This document shows, in pieces, positions 10,611-24,900 of a stretch of DNA of 64,000 nucleotides. Within the stretch, counting starts at the first letter, position 1. The number at the start of each line of letters is the position of its first letter. The stretch is from assembly GCF_019112545.1 (NCBI RefSeq), contig NW_025064889.1, positions 889,654 to 953,653 of the forward strand. Direction: 5' to 3'. The stretch is from Guyanagaster necrorhizus. Lineage: Eukaryota > Basidiomycota > Agaricomycetes > Agaricales > Physalacriaceae. Under the pieces are notes generated by a model that ran no database searches, had not been told where the DNA came from, and saw only the letters and a list, made by a program, of their open reading frames with translations. The position numbers and the translations under genes are program-made.

Positions 10611-12722
10611 GACTCAAATAATTTCTGATTTATCAATATTATGCCTCTTGGTCTCACTAATGCTCTGGTGACATTCCAACATTTTGTGAATGATATATTC
10701 TCTGATATGCTCAACATATCAGTAGTGGTCTATCTTGACAATATCCTCATATATTCTGACAATCTCAAATTCTACTATCACTTTATATACAAATATAGCA
10801 ATATCATTATTTCTCTTATATGACTCATTCACAAAGGAATTTCACAGAAATTTGATGATAAATGCATGGCTGTCTTCAACAAATTGAAACAGGCCTTTAC
10901 ACATGTCTTCATTCTTACTCACTGGATCTCTGATTGAAGAATAATGGTAAAGACTGATGTTTTCAACTATGCAATTGCAGCTATTCTCTCTATCTATCTT
11001 GAAGATGGTGAAATTCATCCTATCACTTTCTGCTCCTAGAGTCTTCACAATGCTAAACTCAACTATGACACTCATAACAAAAAGCTTCTGGCTATCTTTA
11101 AAGCTTTTAAACATTGGTGCCACTATCTTAAAGACTCTGCAGACTCTATCAATATTATAACAGACTATAAGAACCTTGAATACTTTGCCACTATTAAGAT
11201 TCTGACCTGCTGATAGATCTGCTAATCTGAATACCTATTTCAGTTCAATCTAGTAATCTGGTTCTCCCTAAGAAAACTTGGTGGAAAACTGAATGCATTC
11301 ACTAAACAATGAGATATTTACTTTAAAGAAAGAGATAGCCAATATGCTCAAGTCAATTCTCATAATTTCCAACCTGTTTCATCTGAGAACAACCTTCTAT
11401 ATCACTCTGTGCAATTTATCTTGAAGGCTCTACTCTCTAAGCTAATGCCATTATGAACATTGACAAGCTTCATGTCAACATTAAAAAAGTACAACTCTCT
11501 GACCCTACATTCTCTGATTGCCTCTACCAGACCAAACCCACTTTTAAATCCTCTTTCTCTCAGTGGTCTATTGATAAATCTGATATCTTTCACTTTAAAG
11601 GCCATATCTATATTCTAGAATCCAATGATCTTCATCTCTATATACTACAGAACAATCACAATCACATTCTAGCAGACTACTTTAATCAAAACTGAATATT
11701 AGAGCTAATCTGATAGAATTACATCTGGCTAAGGGTGCATGAATATATTCAACACTATATTAAGTCATACACAGTTTATGGGCATAAAAAGACATCTAGA
11801 CACTGTCTTTATAGGTTGCTCAAACTTCTACTGGTTTCTAAACAGCTATGAGATTTTATTTCTATAGATTTTATTAAACAACTATCAGACTCTAATAGAT
11901 TCACCACCATTCTAGTAGTCATTGATCAGGCTAGCAAGTAAGCCATCTTTATTCTCACTCAGGACATTATTAATTCTGCAGAATTTATCTAACTTTTTGT
12001 TATCCATGTCTTCTCTAAGCATAGAGTATCCAGCTATATCACTTCTGACTGCAGCTTTAAATTCATTTCCCAGTTTATTCATGCTCTAGTCATAGTCTTT
12101 AACATGAAACTCCATTTTACTTTCAGTTATCATCTGGAGGCTAACAGACAAACCAAACATACAAACTAAACTCTAGAGCAATACATCTGCATTTACTGCT
12201 TCTACCAACAGGACAACAGAAACACTCTCTTATTTATTGCTGAATTTGCCTACAACAATGCCTCTAACATCTCTACTAGAATCTCTCTATTCTTCATAAA
12301 CAAAGATTACCACTCTAATATTACTGTTCATTCTAAATGAGACATCATCTCCACTCAGATTTAAGACTTTGCAGTCAATCTTGATGAGCTTTATTAAGTA
12401 CTAAAAGATGAAATTTCCAAAGCCCAGTCTTGTTATAAGGCTCAAGCAGACAAGCATCAGATTTCAACACTCTTATTCAAGATAGACAACAAGGTTTATC
12501 TCAGTTCCAAACATATCAAGATTACTTATCCAATCAGAAAATTCTCTGAGAAATACTTTAGTCTTTTTAAAATTCTAGCTCAATCTGACTCCCTCTCATT
12601 CACTCTCATTCACTCACCAGACCTCTGATCTATTTATTCAGTCTTTCACATATTACAGCTGGAACTTATAGAGAAAAATATCATTTCTAACTAAACTCAA
12701 TCTCCACTGCCTTCAGTCAAAG
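10611..12722 (+). pseudogene. B2 pol remnant: partial RT, RNase H, integrase
   Basis: RT palm at 10641-10770 has the motif GLTNAL and YLDN at 10731-10742, so the second catalytic Asp is changed to Asn. About 220 bp of RT thumb and connection are deleted right after this, compared with B3 (57259-57484). RNase H lies about 10930-11200. Integrase with its zinc-binding and DDE regions lies about 11610-12300, and the end domain follows to 12722. In the integrase E region the expected Glu before the conserved Asn is Lys. Sequence breaks at CAAAG where A1 entered and resumes at 32258. Confidence 0.82.
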
Positions 12723-13189
12723 TGTTAGATCCAAGCTGCACATGATCTTAGATACATGATAAACTGATATCACTTCACACTTCAAGTGGAATGACAGAGT
12801 TCACTGATGTGAATATAGATCATGATGTGATAAGATCTTAAAGATTAGCTTGAGAGTAAAATAGTGTATGAATAAACTTTAACTTGAAGCTGAGTTCCTC
12901 CAGCAAGAGCAAGCCTGCTTAAATACCATTACAAGTCATGCTAAGTATACTACTTTCTATTGTATATTTCTGGGTTCCTATACCCATTGTTCTTAGGTAT
13001 TACTATTGTATACAAAAGGATGATTGTGCATCATTAAGAGTTAGTCACTGTGTTGAAGAACAATAACAGATTGGCTTGTTGTGATGACTAAGCTTCTCTC
13101 AGTTCTAAGTGCTTGTCTTAGCACTCTGACTAAGCATAAATAAGAGTCAAATCATGCATGAAGAGAAAGAAAGAGGAAAAATCATAATA
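12723..13189 (-). repeat. A1 3' LTR
   Basis: 467 bp, TGTTAG to ATAATA (TAACA decayed on the other strand). It aligns with the A2 LTR and, over its first third, with A4/A5. The right boundary is followed by the conserved polypurine-type tract, which reads TTATCCTCTCCTTAAG on this strand. Confidence 0.92.
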
Positions 13190-16093
13190 TTATCCTCTCC
13201 TTAAGACCATCATCTCAATAGCTTAATTTAGGAATAGTTTATAATTGCAAATTGCAGTTGCTGCATTCATCTTATTTACTCACTGGTTCAATTCTAGTTT
13301 GTAGCCCTTTCAACTGATAAGATAATCAATAGTTGTCATTGATCCACTGCCTTTAGCTCTGACTTTTCAGAGTTTATGATTCAGGATTTGGTTGATCTCA
13401 TAATGTTCTTCATCATCAATTAGGTCAGGTGGTAAAAAAGGAGGTTGTTATTGGTTGGGAAATATAGAGGCAATGTATAGCATCAATAATGTTTTATTGA
13501 AGATGTCATGAATCTTCTAATGAGTTGAGAGACAGAGTTTATATACAGAAGCATCAACTTTGGTAAGTATGAAGAATAGCTCTGTCTATTTGTTGGACAA
13601 TTTCTTCTTTGAGCAAGGGAGGTGAAGGTTGATTGTATCAAGCTAGACCTTGTTATTTATTTTATATATGTGTGTGAGCCAGTGGTGTTTATTATATTGC
13701 TTTTTTATTACTGATGCTGCTTTTTCTAAGGCAATGCAGGTTTTGTTGTGAATGGTAATTATTATCATCACAAAGTTGGTTGAGGCCAGAGTTGTGATAT
13801 AAGTAGTTTTGATCTGAGAAATGTTGAGATTATGTCTGAAATTAATGAAAAACAGAGATTTGCCAGTTGCCAAATATACTTAATTATTATGCTAGAAGGC
13901 TGCAAGAGCCAACCATTTGACCCAGTCATCTTAGCAGTAATTGATAAAGAGTCACAGATACTTTTTGACCTCTTGATTGACTTGTTCTGTCTGGCCATCA
14001 GTCTGCAGATGATATGCAGTGAAGGTGTTTTGTTGGATGTTTAGTAGTTTGTATAAATCATCCATGAATTTGAATATGAATTGTGGTCCTCTGTCAGAGA
14101 TCATAACTTGGGGCATCTTGTATTTTGCATAGACTTTATCTCAAAGGATTTTTGCTCATTCTTCAGATGTTAACTCCATTGAACATATGATCAGTATAAT
14201 CACTTTTAAGAATCTATCAACTATGACAATGATAGTATCATAGCCATTGCACTCTGAAAGTCCTGTGACTATATCAACTGAGATATAGATCCAGAGTGAC
14301 TGAGATATTTTATTTGAGTGAAGTGATGCTGCCTTCAGTTGAGTTGCAGCCTTTTTCTGTTGACAGATCTTATACTCTTTTATATAGCATTCAACATCTT
14401 ATCCTATTTTTGGCCACCAGTACTTTTGTAGGATTAATTCCTTAATCTTGGTGATTCCTGAGTGTCTTCGAGTGGCATGATTATAGTAGATGGCAATAAT
14501 CTCATCTCATAGTCTCTGGTCTCATGGAATATAGATTCACCCATCATAGCAGATCAGTCCTTCTTCTTTTGTCATTTCTTGTTTATAATTCAGAGATAAG
14601 ACTATGTGCTGATCCTATTTACTAAAATCTCTGATCATACTCTTGATTCATTTGTGGATCTCTTTTTTAGTTGGCATGATCATAGTATAGAAGTGCTCAG
14701 ACTTTAGCAGTATTACCCCTTCATTATCCTATCCTCTCTAATCATGATCTGCTCTTCAGCTAAGGAGATTGGCCTTCTTGTTTGCTGTTCCCACTTTGTG
14801 ATGCAGAGTATAGAGATATTGGCTTAGCTTCATTATCTAATAGGCTTGTCATTGATTCAACTTCTGTGGCTGCTGGAAATATCTGAGATTTTGATGGTCC
14901 ATCCAAATCTCAAAGGTCTGAGTGGCATCAATAAGGTAATGCTGCCATTCCTTCAGGGTGAGCATTATTGCCAGTAGCTCCTTGTCATAAATTTTATAGT
15001 TCTGTTCTATCACTGTCAGAGCTTTAGAGAGAAAAGTGACTGGTCTTCATCTTCCACTCTGCTCCTATGAGAGAATGGCTCTGATTGCTCCTTCACTTGA
15101 GTTAGCTTCTACTCAGAATTTCTCATCCTGGTCTGGGATGGCCAACACTACATCTTCTGCTAAGTGATGTTTTAAGTCTTCAAATGCTGTCTGTTATGAT
15201 AGATCTCAGGTCCAGGAGATGTTACCAGTCAGCTGCATCATTGGCTGGATGACTTTGCTGTAGTCTCATATAAACTGTCAGTAAAAAGTTGTGAATCCTA
15301 GGAAGGATTAGAGTTCCTTCTTTTTTGTTAGTTCTAGCCACTCCACTACTCCTGCAACTTTGATGGGATCCATCCAGATACTCCCTTTGCTGATGATAAC
15401 CCCCAAATATTCTATTTCTAAGACTTTGAACTTGCACTTTTCAGCCTTCAGAAAGAGTTTATATCTTCTCATTAGTGTAAGTATTTGTCATACCAGTCTC
15501 TTGTGCTTCTCCTTCATTTTCAACAAGATGAGAATATCATTGAGATAGATGATGACCTTCCCAGTAGTGATGAGATCTTTAAAGATGTCATTCATCATCC
15601 ATTGAAAAGTGGCAGAGGAGTTTGTCAACCCAAAGAACATAACCATTGGCTTGAATAACCCTTAGTTGGTTTTAAAAGCAGCTTTCTATTTATCACCCTC
15701 CTTGATTCATACATTATTGTACTCTCAATGAACATTCAGCTTGATATAGTATTTGGCCCCTCTGAGCTTGTCCATTAATTCAGAGATCAAGAGAAGTGGA
15801 TAGCAGTTCTTGATCATCATTTCATTGAGTTTTCAATAATCTTAGATCAGCCAGAGCTTGCCATCCTTCTTTTTGATGAAGAAGAATGGTGAGGCCATCA
15901 GAGATTTGAATGGCTGAATCCTTCTACTGGATAGATTCTCATTCAGAAACTTATCAAGTTTCTGCTGTTTGTTGTTTCTGAGGAGATATGTTTTGCAGTC
16001 AAGGTTGGCATTGGCATTAGGTATTAGTTTGATGGTATAGTCTCATGGCTTTAGCTCTGAGAGCTCATTAAAGCTCTCCTTTTTGAACAGATC
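13190..16093 (-). pseudogene. A1 pol, 3' part: RT, RNase H, integrase, chromodomain
   Basis: Read from 16093 downward: start of RT near 15930 (residues FFFIKKKDGKL), catalytic motif YLND at 15536-15547 (YLDD with D to N), the FLGF/T-x-FY block near 15300, RNase H about 15180-14870, integrase zinc-binding region near 14400, and the DDE core about 14280-13960. The chromodomain is at about 13420-13220. The frame is broken by many stops. A Pro/Thr-rich chromovirus tail precedes the 3' LTR. Confidence 0.85.
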
Positions 16094-16291
16094 TGTTGAA
16101 GTAGCACACCCTCTATGTCACTCTTACCTTACATAATCATAGCTACCAATATTAGAGATTGAAAGTCAATGCTTACTAGCTTTTGACTTTCAACTCCAGG
16201 TATGTATTACATACTATTTATAACTACTAGCTTTTGACTTTTGACTCCAGATCTGGCTTTTCCCACTGCACTACATAACCTGCTTTCAACA
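16094..16291 (+). repeat. D1 5' LTR with internal duplication
   Basis: 198 bp, from TGTTGAAGTAG to TTTCAACA. It is 51 bp longer than the 3' LTR because the segment around CTAGCTTTTGACTTT occurs twice with a short AT-rich spacer. Otherwise the differences are mostly transitions. Confidence 0.9.
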
Positions 16292-16469
16292 GATTATAAG
16301 CCTCATGTCTTACTAAGCTAAGCAATTTTTTTGTTCTCTCTCACAAACTATTCACTAGATGTTGAAGTCTCACCCACTTTCCTAAGGAATATCACTATCT
16401 ATTTGGAAGTCATCATGGGCCTCCACACACTCTTTAACCTCAATGGTCTTTTTTTTTTCTCATATCACA

Positions 16470-19400
16470 ATGAATGACTCAGATGTTATCAACACCATCA
16501 AATGTGGTTTTCTCAACCTCTACACTGGCAACTAGAACCACTTTGCACCTTCATTTGAGACCTACATATGCATCAAGGGGCTATTTGGCCACTTTGATGG
16601 CACCAAGGAGCCATCAGAGCAAGCTGACCCTAGTGAACCCATAAAGCTCAAAAAGAAGGAGACAAAAGCTTACCTTCAAGCTTATTCATCTGCAGCAGAA
16701 TACCTCTGGCTTTGCATTGATGAATCACAGCACACTCATATCAGTCTTCTTATGAGTAAGCCTACAGCTATATGGTCGAAACTGAAAGACATTCACCAAC
16801 AGCAAAAACCAAGCACCTGTTTCAATATCTACAATGTCTTATTCAGCATTTGGAAGGATGATGAAAAGTCTCTCTCTACTCTCATTAGATGTGTCTCACA
16901 AGCTATACAAGACATCAAAGCACTCTACTCTGAAAAGTTCACCATCAATCAACTCAATGAAGAGCTTCAATCTATGACTCTTATCTATGCCCTCCCATCT
17001 GATTATGACAATTTTATGTCATCAGTCCTTCTCCTCTATTCCCTCAGTCTCAACAAACTTGTTGCTGCCTTCCACACTGAAGAGATGCAGCACTGCTCTC
17101 ATGACACCACTTCAGCAACATTATTCAAAGTGAGCACTGTCAGAGTCCAAGCCACTCATGTGGCATCATCTGATACCACCTGCAGCTGGTGCATCAACTC
17201 TGAACATACCAAGAAGGAGTGTTTCAGAAAAAAGAAAGCCAAGGAGTGAGCTATACAGCATGTCCAGGAACATCAGAATATAAAATCAGGCAAGAAGGTG
17301 GGAGAGGCAAAGACAGAGAAGTTAAACATTGTGAAAGAGACTACCAGCCAAGCAAGTATTGATCTTTTGTCCCCAGCATCATCTAACTGGAATACAGACA
17401 CAGGCACTTTATCTCATATGAGCCATCATCGAGACTGGTTTCATATCTGAACACCACATGTGGTTCCAATTTGGTTAGTGGATAATTCAATTATTTATTT
17501 GGCAGGCATGAAAACAGTTGTGTTTGAGCCTAAAGAGAAGAATAGAGAGGTCTATGAGGCTGTCAAGTTTCAGAATGTACTGCATGTATTCAATCTTCAC
17601 AATAACTTGCTTTCACCCTTCCATCTTACACATCATAAGGGATATAAGATCAACATAGCTAGATCATTGGTCCAGTTCCTTCAAGACAAAGCACTTCATT
17701 TCTCAGCTACTGTCAATGATAACAATATTAGATATCTTAATGGCACTACTCACACTATAAGGCCAGTAACCTCAAGTACTGCAAGCACCTGTCCACTTGA
17801 CCTGACTCTATGGCATCAATGAACCTGTTACAGAAGCATAAACATTATCTAGGACATGTACAAGAATTAGCTTGTCTTAAATATGAAGATGAACAATATG
17901 CAATCCAATCCTGATCCAATTTGTGAACCTTGTCTTATGGGCAAGCACAGGTGACATAATATTCCTCAAGAGCCCTCATTCCTTTCAACACACCCTCTTG
18001 CAATTGTATTCTCTGATCTTAAGGGACCTATGCCAGTTGCTACACCAGAAGGTTATCACTACTGGATCACTTTTATATAAGGTGCTCTGCAGTTTTGAGC
18101 TGTTGCTTTGCTAAAGTACAAGAGTGATGCTCTGGCTGAATTTAAATGCTACAAAGCCTATGCTAAAAATTTTTATAGCTTGAAGATCTTAGAAGAGCAA
18201 GACAATAGTGGAGAAGAGTATATGGATCATGAATTTGATCAGTTATGTATAGAAGAAGGAATATCAAGGTGCCATACTGAGCCTGATGAGCCTCATCAAA
18301 ATAGAATTGCAGAACATGCAAATTGTGATATTGCTGAAGGGGCTATTACTATGCTCTATGAAGCTTGTCTTTCTTTCTCTTTCTGAGGACTAGCAGTGCT
18401 TGCATTTATATACATGCATAACTGTTGTTCTACAGCACCACTTTCTAAAACAACACCATATACTAGCTGGCATAAGAAGAAATCTGATGTCTCTAACTTG
18501 CATGTCTTTAGCTGCTTAGCTTATATCCATGTCAAAAAGAACAAGTGACAAGGTCTTCAGCCATGCACCATCAAATGCATATTTGTTGGATATCCATCAG
18601 GTACAAAGATATGGAAGTGCTGGAACTCTGTAACTAAAAAGTTTATCATATCAAGCTATGTTGTTTTTGATAAGTGAGTGTTTCCAGGAAATACAAACTC
18701 TTATCAACTCTTTCAGTGATCTATTTTCTCCACTCTCAAATCTGTCAGATTCTCCTATGCTGTCTGATCAAGGGGGAGACCTTAACAATGATGATCTTCT
18801 ACCTCTAGAAAATCCTCCAGCACCAAATCCCTCATCTCCTCTAAGACCACCACCTCTAACAGACCTAAGCAAATATGAATACAGAATGCATGACAATAGC
18901 TTATATGATCCTGGCCCTGGTTATGGTCATGGAATGCACCAAAATATTAACAATGATGATCATGCAAGAGATGCAGAAAATCAAGCACACACAGCCTTTA
19001 TAGAAGACAAAACTATTCTTGAAGGCATAGCTTTCTCCAGCCAGACAATAGAGCACTTGATGATGGAGGAAGGACTGAAAGTTGCATTTGAAAGCATGAC
19101 AGAAGCAGCTTACAAAGCATCTACACATGATGGTGAACTTAAATCCTTCCATGAAGCTATGAAATATTCACCAGAGGAAGCTGCAAGTTGGTATGAAGCT
19201 GCTATGCAAGAGATACAGGCACTCATTGAAAACAGTGTCTTCAAATTGGTGAAATACCCTCCAAATTGAAAGGCAGTTGGGAGTCACTGGGTATTCAAAG
19301 TGAAATGCAATGCTGATAGATCAATTAAGCACTATAAAGCAAGACTTGTTGCAAAGGGATACTCACAATGATCTGGCTTCGATTACACTGAAACCTTCTC

Positions 19401-20724
19401 TCCAATGCCAAAATAGGCTGCTCTATGAGCTGTCCTGGCACTTGGTGCCCTTGAGGATTTAGAGCTATGGAGTGTCAATATCTCATCAGCATTTCTCAAT
19501 GGTGAGCTGACAGAAGAGATGTATATAGAGCAGCTAGAAGGTTTTGAGAAAAAAGGAAAAGAATGGGTCTGATATCTCTTCAAGTCTTTATACAGACTAA
19601 AGCAAGCTGAGAGAGAATGGCACAAAAAGCTACATGCAATATTGACCAATGCTATGGGTTTTGAACAGGTAAAATGTGAGCATAGTGTCTAGATTTACAA
19701 GAGGGACAGTGAGCATATCATCATTCCAGTCTTTGTTGATGACATGACTATTGCCACAAAGACACCAGATAGTGTTACAAAGGTCATCAATGATCTCAAG
19801 AAGCACTTCAAGCTTTGAGACTTGAGTCTAATGTCTTACCTTCTTGGTGTCAAGATCAAGCATGACTGAGCCAACTAAACACACACTCTCTCCCAGCACC
19901 AATACACCCTAGATATTCTGTAATGTGCAGGAATAGCTGACTACAACTCTATTCTGACACCTTTGGATCTAAACATAAAACTTACAGCAGATCAGTCTTT
20001 CAAAACACCAGAGGAATATGAGACAATACAGACAATCCCATACCTGAATGTGCTCAGCTCTGTGGCCTACCTCACTATTGCTACCAGGCCTAATGTTGTC
20101 TATTCTATGAGCATACTCTCATGATTCAGCAAAAACCCTGACACAGCCCATTGGAAAGCTCTCAAATGGCTATTATGCTATCTGAAGAGCACAGTTGACT
20201 ATCACATTGTCTACTCTCCTGACTCTGAGTCAGATTCATCAGTCTTTGACTTCAAGACTTATTGTGATGCAGATCATGGGGGTGACAAAGATAGTGGGTA
20301 TTCTACAAGTGGCTTCATTGTCAAAATGGGTACTGGAGCTATTTGCTGGATGAGTTGTCTTCAGGCATTTGTGACACTCTTAACAACAGAGACAGAATAT
20401 GTTTCAGCTGTGTCTGCAGGTCAGAAAATCCTTTGGCTTCACAACTTATTCACAGAGTTTGGCTATTCACTCACCAATGCCTCAGTCCTCTATATCAACA
20501 ATAAGTCTGCTCTGTCAGTTGCTCGAAACTCTGAACATCATGGCCAGGTCAAACATCTTGACCTTTGATTCTATTGGCTGCATGATGAAGTTGAAAAAGG
20601 GTGCATCTATGTGATCCACTTACAAACTGAAAATATGCCAGCTAATGTCTTGACAAAGAGATTAGGAAGAGAGAAGCTCAGACACATGATTATCTTACTT
20701 GGACTTGTCTCAATACCTCTGTAA
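16470..20724 (+). pseudogene. D1 copia gag-pol polyprotein, decayed
   Basis: Start ATG at 16470; the stop TAA at 20722-20724 precedes the polypurine tract by about 12 bp. Gag is readable at 16752-17249 and ends in a CX2CX4HX4C zinc knuckle. The protease has DTG at 17397-17405. Integrase has a CxxC pair at about 17922 and the HHCC and core regions to 18400. A Pro/Ser-rich linker (18658-18900) leads to RT, with FVDD at 19732-19743. RNase H, beginning at a C-D-A-D motif, is at about 20257-20620. Frame 0 changes to frame 1 near 18715, and about 15 stops occur, several of them TGA where Arg or Trp is expected. It would copy and integrate the element if intact. Confidence 0.9.
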
Positions 20725-20736
20725 ACATGTTCAGTT

Positions 20737-20745
20737 GAGGGGGAG
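20737..20745 (+). promoter_or_regulatory. D1 polypurine tract
   Basis: GAGGGGGAG lies directly before the 3' LTR. This is where plus-strand DNA synthesis would be primed. Confidence 0.8.
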
Positions 20746-20892
20746 TGTTGAAGTAGTATGCTCTTCATGTCACTCTTATCTTATATAATCATAGCTACCA
20801 ATACTGGAGATTGAAAGTCAATGCTTACTAGCTTTTGACTTTTGACTCCAGACCTGGCTTTCCCTGCTATGCTACACAATCTGCTCTCAACA
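20746..20892 (+). repeat. D1 3' LTR
   Basis: 147 bp, from TGTTGAAGTAG to CTCTCAACA, followed by target duplication AGATC. It lacks the duplication seen in the 5' LTR. Confidence 0.92.
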
Positions 20893-21920
20893 AGATCTTG
20901 GTAATCTCTAGCCTAATTGAGTACCATCTCCTTGAATGTTTTCTCCTCTCTTCTCATGGCAGTCTTTGCTACTAGGTCATTTGTGTGATGTATCACCCAT
21001 ATGTGTAGAGCCTATTGAATGTCAATAGCAAGTATGGTTTCTCCATCCTCTATCTCCTCATCTCATCAATCTTTGGGGTCTTTATCTGGTAGCTCAAATA
21101 GAGTCTTCTGACATCTGCACCATGCAAATGTTATCCTTTCAGTCTTCCAATTGATGAGTGGATTGTGGTGGATGAGCCAGTCATGACCAAGAAATACTTT
21201 CTTGGTCCTGAGGTTGGTTACAGCTAAGTTGATTTGCTTGAAGTGATATCTGATCATAAGCTGTAGTTTGATGAATTTGGTTATTGAGTTGGCTTGATTT
21301 TTTGTTTCTGTCTGCATTATAAACTGAGATTGGTGCTGCAGTGACTTGAGTTAGAAGTCAGTGCTTATTGACAAAAGTGCGATTAATAGAACTGCTAGTA
21401 CAGCTGCTATCAATCAGGATGGTTACTATGTGTATGAATCAGTTGGTAAGGGTTTTGATTTGGGCTTTGACTGTTAAGTCTCATTCCTGGGCCTTGATTT
21501 GTTGGACATATCTTCATGGATCATGTAGTTTATTAAGCCATTCTAAGGCCCAGCACCACTCCACATTCTTCATTCTCTTGATCATTTCATTGATGACTTC
21601 TTCTACCCCTGTTTTATGCACTCAATTTTTGAATACTACCTTAGCAGCCTCTTCTGTTGGTGCCTCCTTAATGGCTCTCCATATCTATTCAGTATCAAAT
21701 AGTCTGAGCCATACCTTGGGGGTCTCTTCCCTTGTTTGGTCTATAGGCATTTGAGTTGGTTTCTTTGGTGATTCTTGAGCAGAGTGTGTAGTAGTGGAAG
21801 CAGATATATTCAAATGCATGCATAATTTAGACATATATATTCCTACAGGAGAGCTATCAGTCCATCCTATAGTTATCTCTGATGCTCTGCTATTCTTGGC
21901 TGATACAGTGGAATTGCTCA
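20893..21920 (-). pseudogene. A1 pol, 5' part: leader and protease
   Basis: Continues the minus-strand pol of A1 above D1. The pol frame opens at the gag stop (21918-21920) and runs through a Thr/Pro-rich leader (21685-21921). It then has a capsid-like ERxW segment and the retroviral protease, whose late part (21066-21317) contains VFLGHDWL and HNPLINW. The catalytic region lies about 21400. Stops interrupt it. Confidence 0.8.
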
Positions 21921-24900
21921 CTGATCAGCCTCTTTTTTTATCTCCTCTACCTTCATTTCTGTTTCTAGTTCTTCAGCTTTCTTCTGTAATTTGGTGATTT
22001 GGGCCCTGATGTCTTTTTGAGTCCTCTTTTTCTTTGAGCAATCTTTCACCATGTAGCCCTTCTGTCTGCAATTGAAACACTTTTCTTTCTTTTTCATACA
22101 ATTGATATCCATTGGTTTGTCAGTACTGGTATATGTAGTCTTAGTTCTGGTTTTTTGTGCAGTATAAGAGAATGTGGTGGCAGTGGTGGTCTTTGGGCTG
22201 TTTTTACCATTGAAAGAGATAAGCTTCTTTTTAGACATAATACTAGCATTAACAGCCTTCTGTCTGAGTTGTTCCTTATTCATTTCAGTGATCCGATCCT
22301 TTCAGACTTCATAACCCTTGGATATATTTATCCCAATATTAGAGATTATCGAAATATATGATAAGGGTACACTGAGTTTAAGGTACTTGACCATATACTC
22401 ATCATCATCAGTGCTTTCTCACACTCCTGCTAGCATCTCTAATTATTCCAACTCATTAAAATATTTGCTCATGACTTTATCTCCTGCTATTTATAGGTCC
22501 TTTATTTTATTCTTATACATCTCTTGAATGGCTGAGTCGATAAATTTATCACATACCATTTATTTAAACACTAGCCACAATAGAAATTGATAGTGTTATC
22601 AGATGGTGGAATAGAGTGTTGGAGAAATCAGAGTCCACTATCATTTAGCCTTGCTTTTGAAGTACAAAGCAGTGAAGGCTATTTTGTTCATATCAGTTCC
22701 AAGGTATATGATGTATATCTCAAAATACTGCTTACAGTCAATCAGAAATCAATCAATATCATCAGATGCCCTTTTGAAGAGATAAGAGGTGCAGACAAGG
22801 TCCAGTTTGCATTGTATCATAGCTGCATTATGGGCCAGCATGCACATAGAGTTTGAATATTCATCAAAAGGGGGTAGATAAAGTTTGGCAGAGGGTCTAG
22901 AAATAGAATGGAGAGAGTTATCATTGGCAACAGGACTCCCTCATGAGGTGGTCTCCTTTTATATGATTATCCCATTTCAGATGGTGAAGCCTAACCATAT
23001 TGCTTTGAGATCATCTTTAATTAGTTTCTTCTTTATTCCACTTCCTGTTGCTTCATCAGACAGTGGCTATCCCCTAAGTAATTGGCTTTCTGAGTCAGTC
23101 TAGGGATTGTAGAATCTGATGGGCCAAGTTGTCAGTTGAGGTCAGAGATGAGAGAGCCAAGTAGCTATGGATTGGACTAAAAGAGTGGAGTATGAATATT
23201 GGCTTTAGTTACTTTAGATGGATAGGGCCATATATATGGCTTGTTGTGAGGTTATGGGCAGTGATCAAGGCATTGGTTGGATGTTGAATCTTGACTTATA
23301 TGCTAGTAGCCTCCAAAGCTGGTCTTCCAGGTGCCTGCCATTATAAGTGTCAATGGCATATTTAGTAGTAGCATACTGTAAAATGTTCCAATGTTTGTTG
23401 GATTCTGCATGAATGTATAACTGTTCCAGTTGCAATGCTAACCATTTAGTGTCATGCTATAAAAATGTTATCTCTATTTCATATAGGTTCTGATAATCTC
23501 CAACCCTTGTTTTCTGTATTTCTTCCTCCAATACTTCTTCATTCATGTCTTCTAAGATATAGTCTGTGAATCTATATAGTTCTTTGCTGCTCTCTGTTTT
23601 CTTATCTTCTTTGCTGTCAGCCTCACCATCCTCTTTGAGAAGGGAAGTGACAGGCTGATCAAAGATGCTCTCTCTGGAAGATTATATGATTGCTGGAGAT
23701 CTGCTGCTCTGGCTAAGTACTTGGCCCAGCCTTAGAGGCTTGATTGATTGGGATGAGGATTGAGGAGGCCTGCTCAGAGACTGGCTCCAATTTTAGAGTC
23801 ATACCTGTTGCTGCTGTGTGCTCACATTGCCTCCAGGTTCTCACTATAGATTCAGAAGTTTCTGTAGAAATTATTGTTGAGAAACTGATGAGTGATTCTA
23901 CTTCTAAGATAGTCTTGAAGGGCATGGTCAGAGATATGGGCATTGAGAGATACTCATAACCTATAGTGGTCAAGGATAGACTGATCATCCAAGTGGACAG
24001 TATTGTGACTAGGAGTGTGCCTGGAAGGGGGATACTAAAGGGTTTCAAGGCTGGTGGTGCTTTAAGGGAGATAGAGGACTCTGTTTCTGTTTCCTCTTCA
24101 GTTGATCTTGCTTGAAGTGACAGTGCTGTAAGGTTCTGCCCATAGGTCACTGTCAGTAGTGCTGAGCTCTCTGAAAACTGAGATAGAGAGCTCAGAATGG
24201 AGACCATACCAGCCTGGAGAACTGCTTCTCAAGCAGGTGGCTTCAGCCTCTTGCTGCTCCTAGCATCTCTATCTGTCATACTCTGCTTCCTCAGCTTCTT
24301 GCTTGGTCTCTGCTTGGACTGCTTCAGTGAGATCTTCTCAAGCTCACTCAGGATCTGCCCAGGCTCACTCACTTTTTAATCAGTAGTATTATCATCATGT
24401 GTCATCAAAGTTGAAAGGGATATTAAGATCTCAGTCTGGGAATAATTGGTGGATAAGTTTGGCTCTATCATCCTCTGACCTGATGTACAATCACTCTGAT
24501 AGCAACTGGCTCACCCTATGACTACTATGGTGAGAACAGTTGGGGCTTTCTGATGAGATTGCATAGAGGGATCCATAGTTGGAATGGTCTGATAAAACAC
24601 TTTTGGATCTTGAAGCCACCCAAGTGGCATCAAGAGAGTCCTGAACACAGTTAGCAATCTCAGGGGTTCTGCTGATGGTGAAAGAGTCAGAGGATAGAGA
24701 GTCCTCAAAGAAGTCCTCAGAGAGGTCCTCATCCTCATGGTTAGGGATGGGAGATGGGATCTATAGGTTTCAGAATTCTGTGAGACAAGGATTCCAGTTT
24801 CTGCTGTCTGGTCATTGGAGAGAGTATCTGTGTCTCTCTTCTTTTTGAATGTTCTCTGTATGCATGCTGCTAGGCCTGGCTTCTGGTATGGAGCACTCCA

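Larger units (their letters stand above)
16094..20892 (+). mobile_element. D1: Ty1/copia retrotransposon inserted in A1
   Basis: LTRs are 16094-16291 and 20746-20892, with perfect target duplications AGATC (16089-16093 and 20893-20897). Gene order gag, protease, integrase, RT, RNase H is that of copia. The host sequence is A1 pol between protease and RT. The element is nearly full length but has stops and at least one frameshift. Confidence 0.95.
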
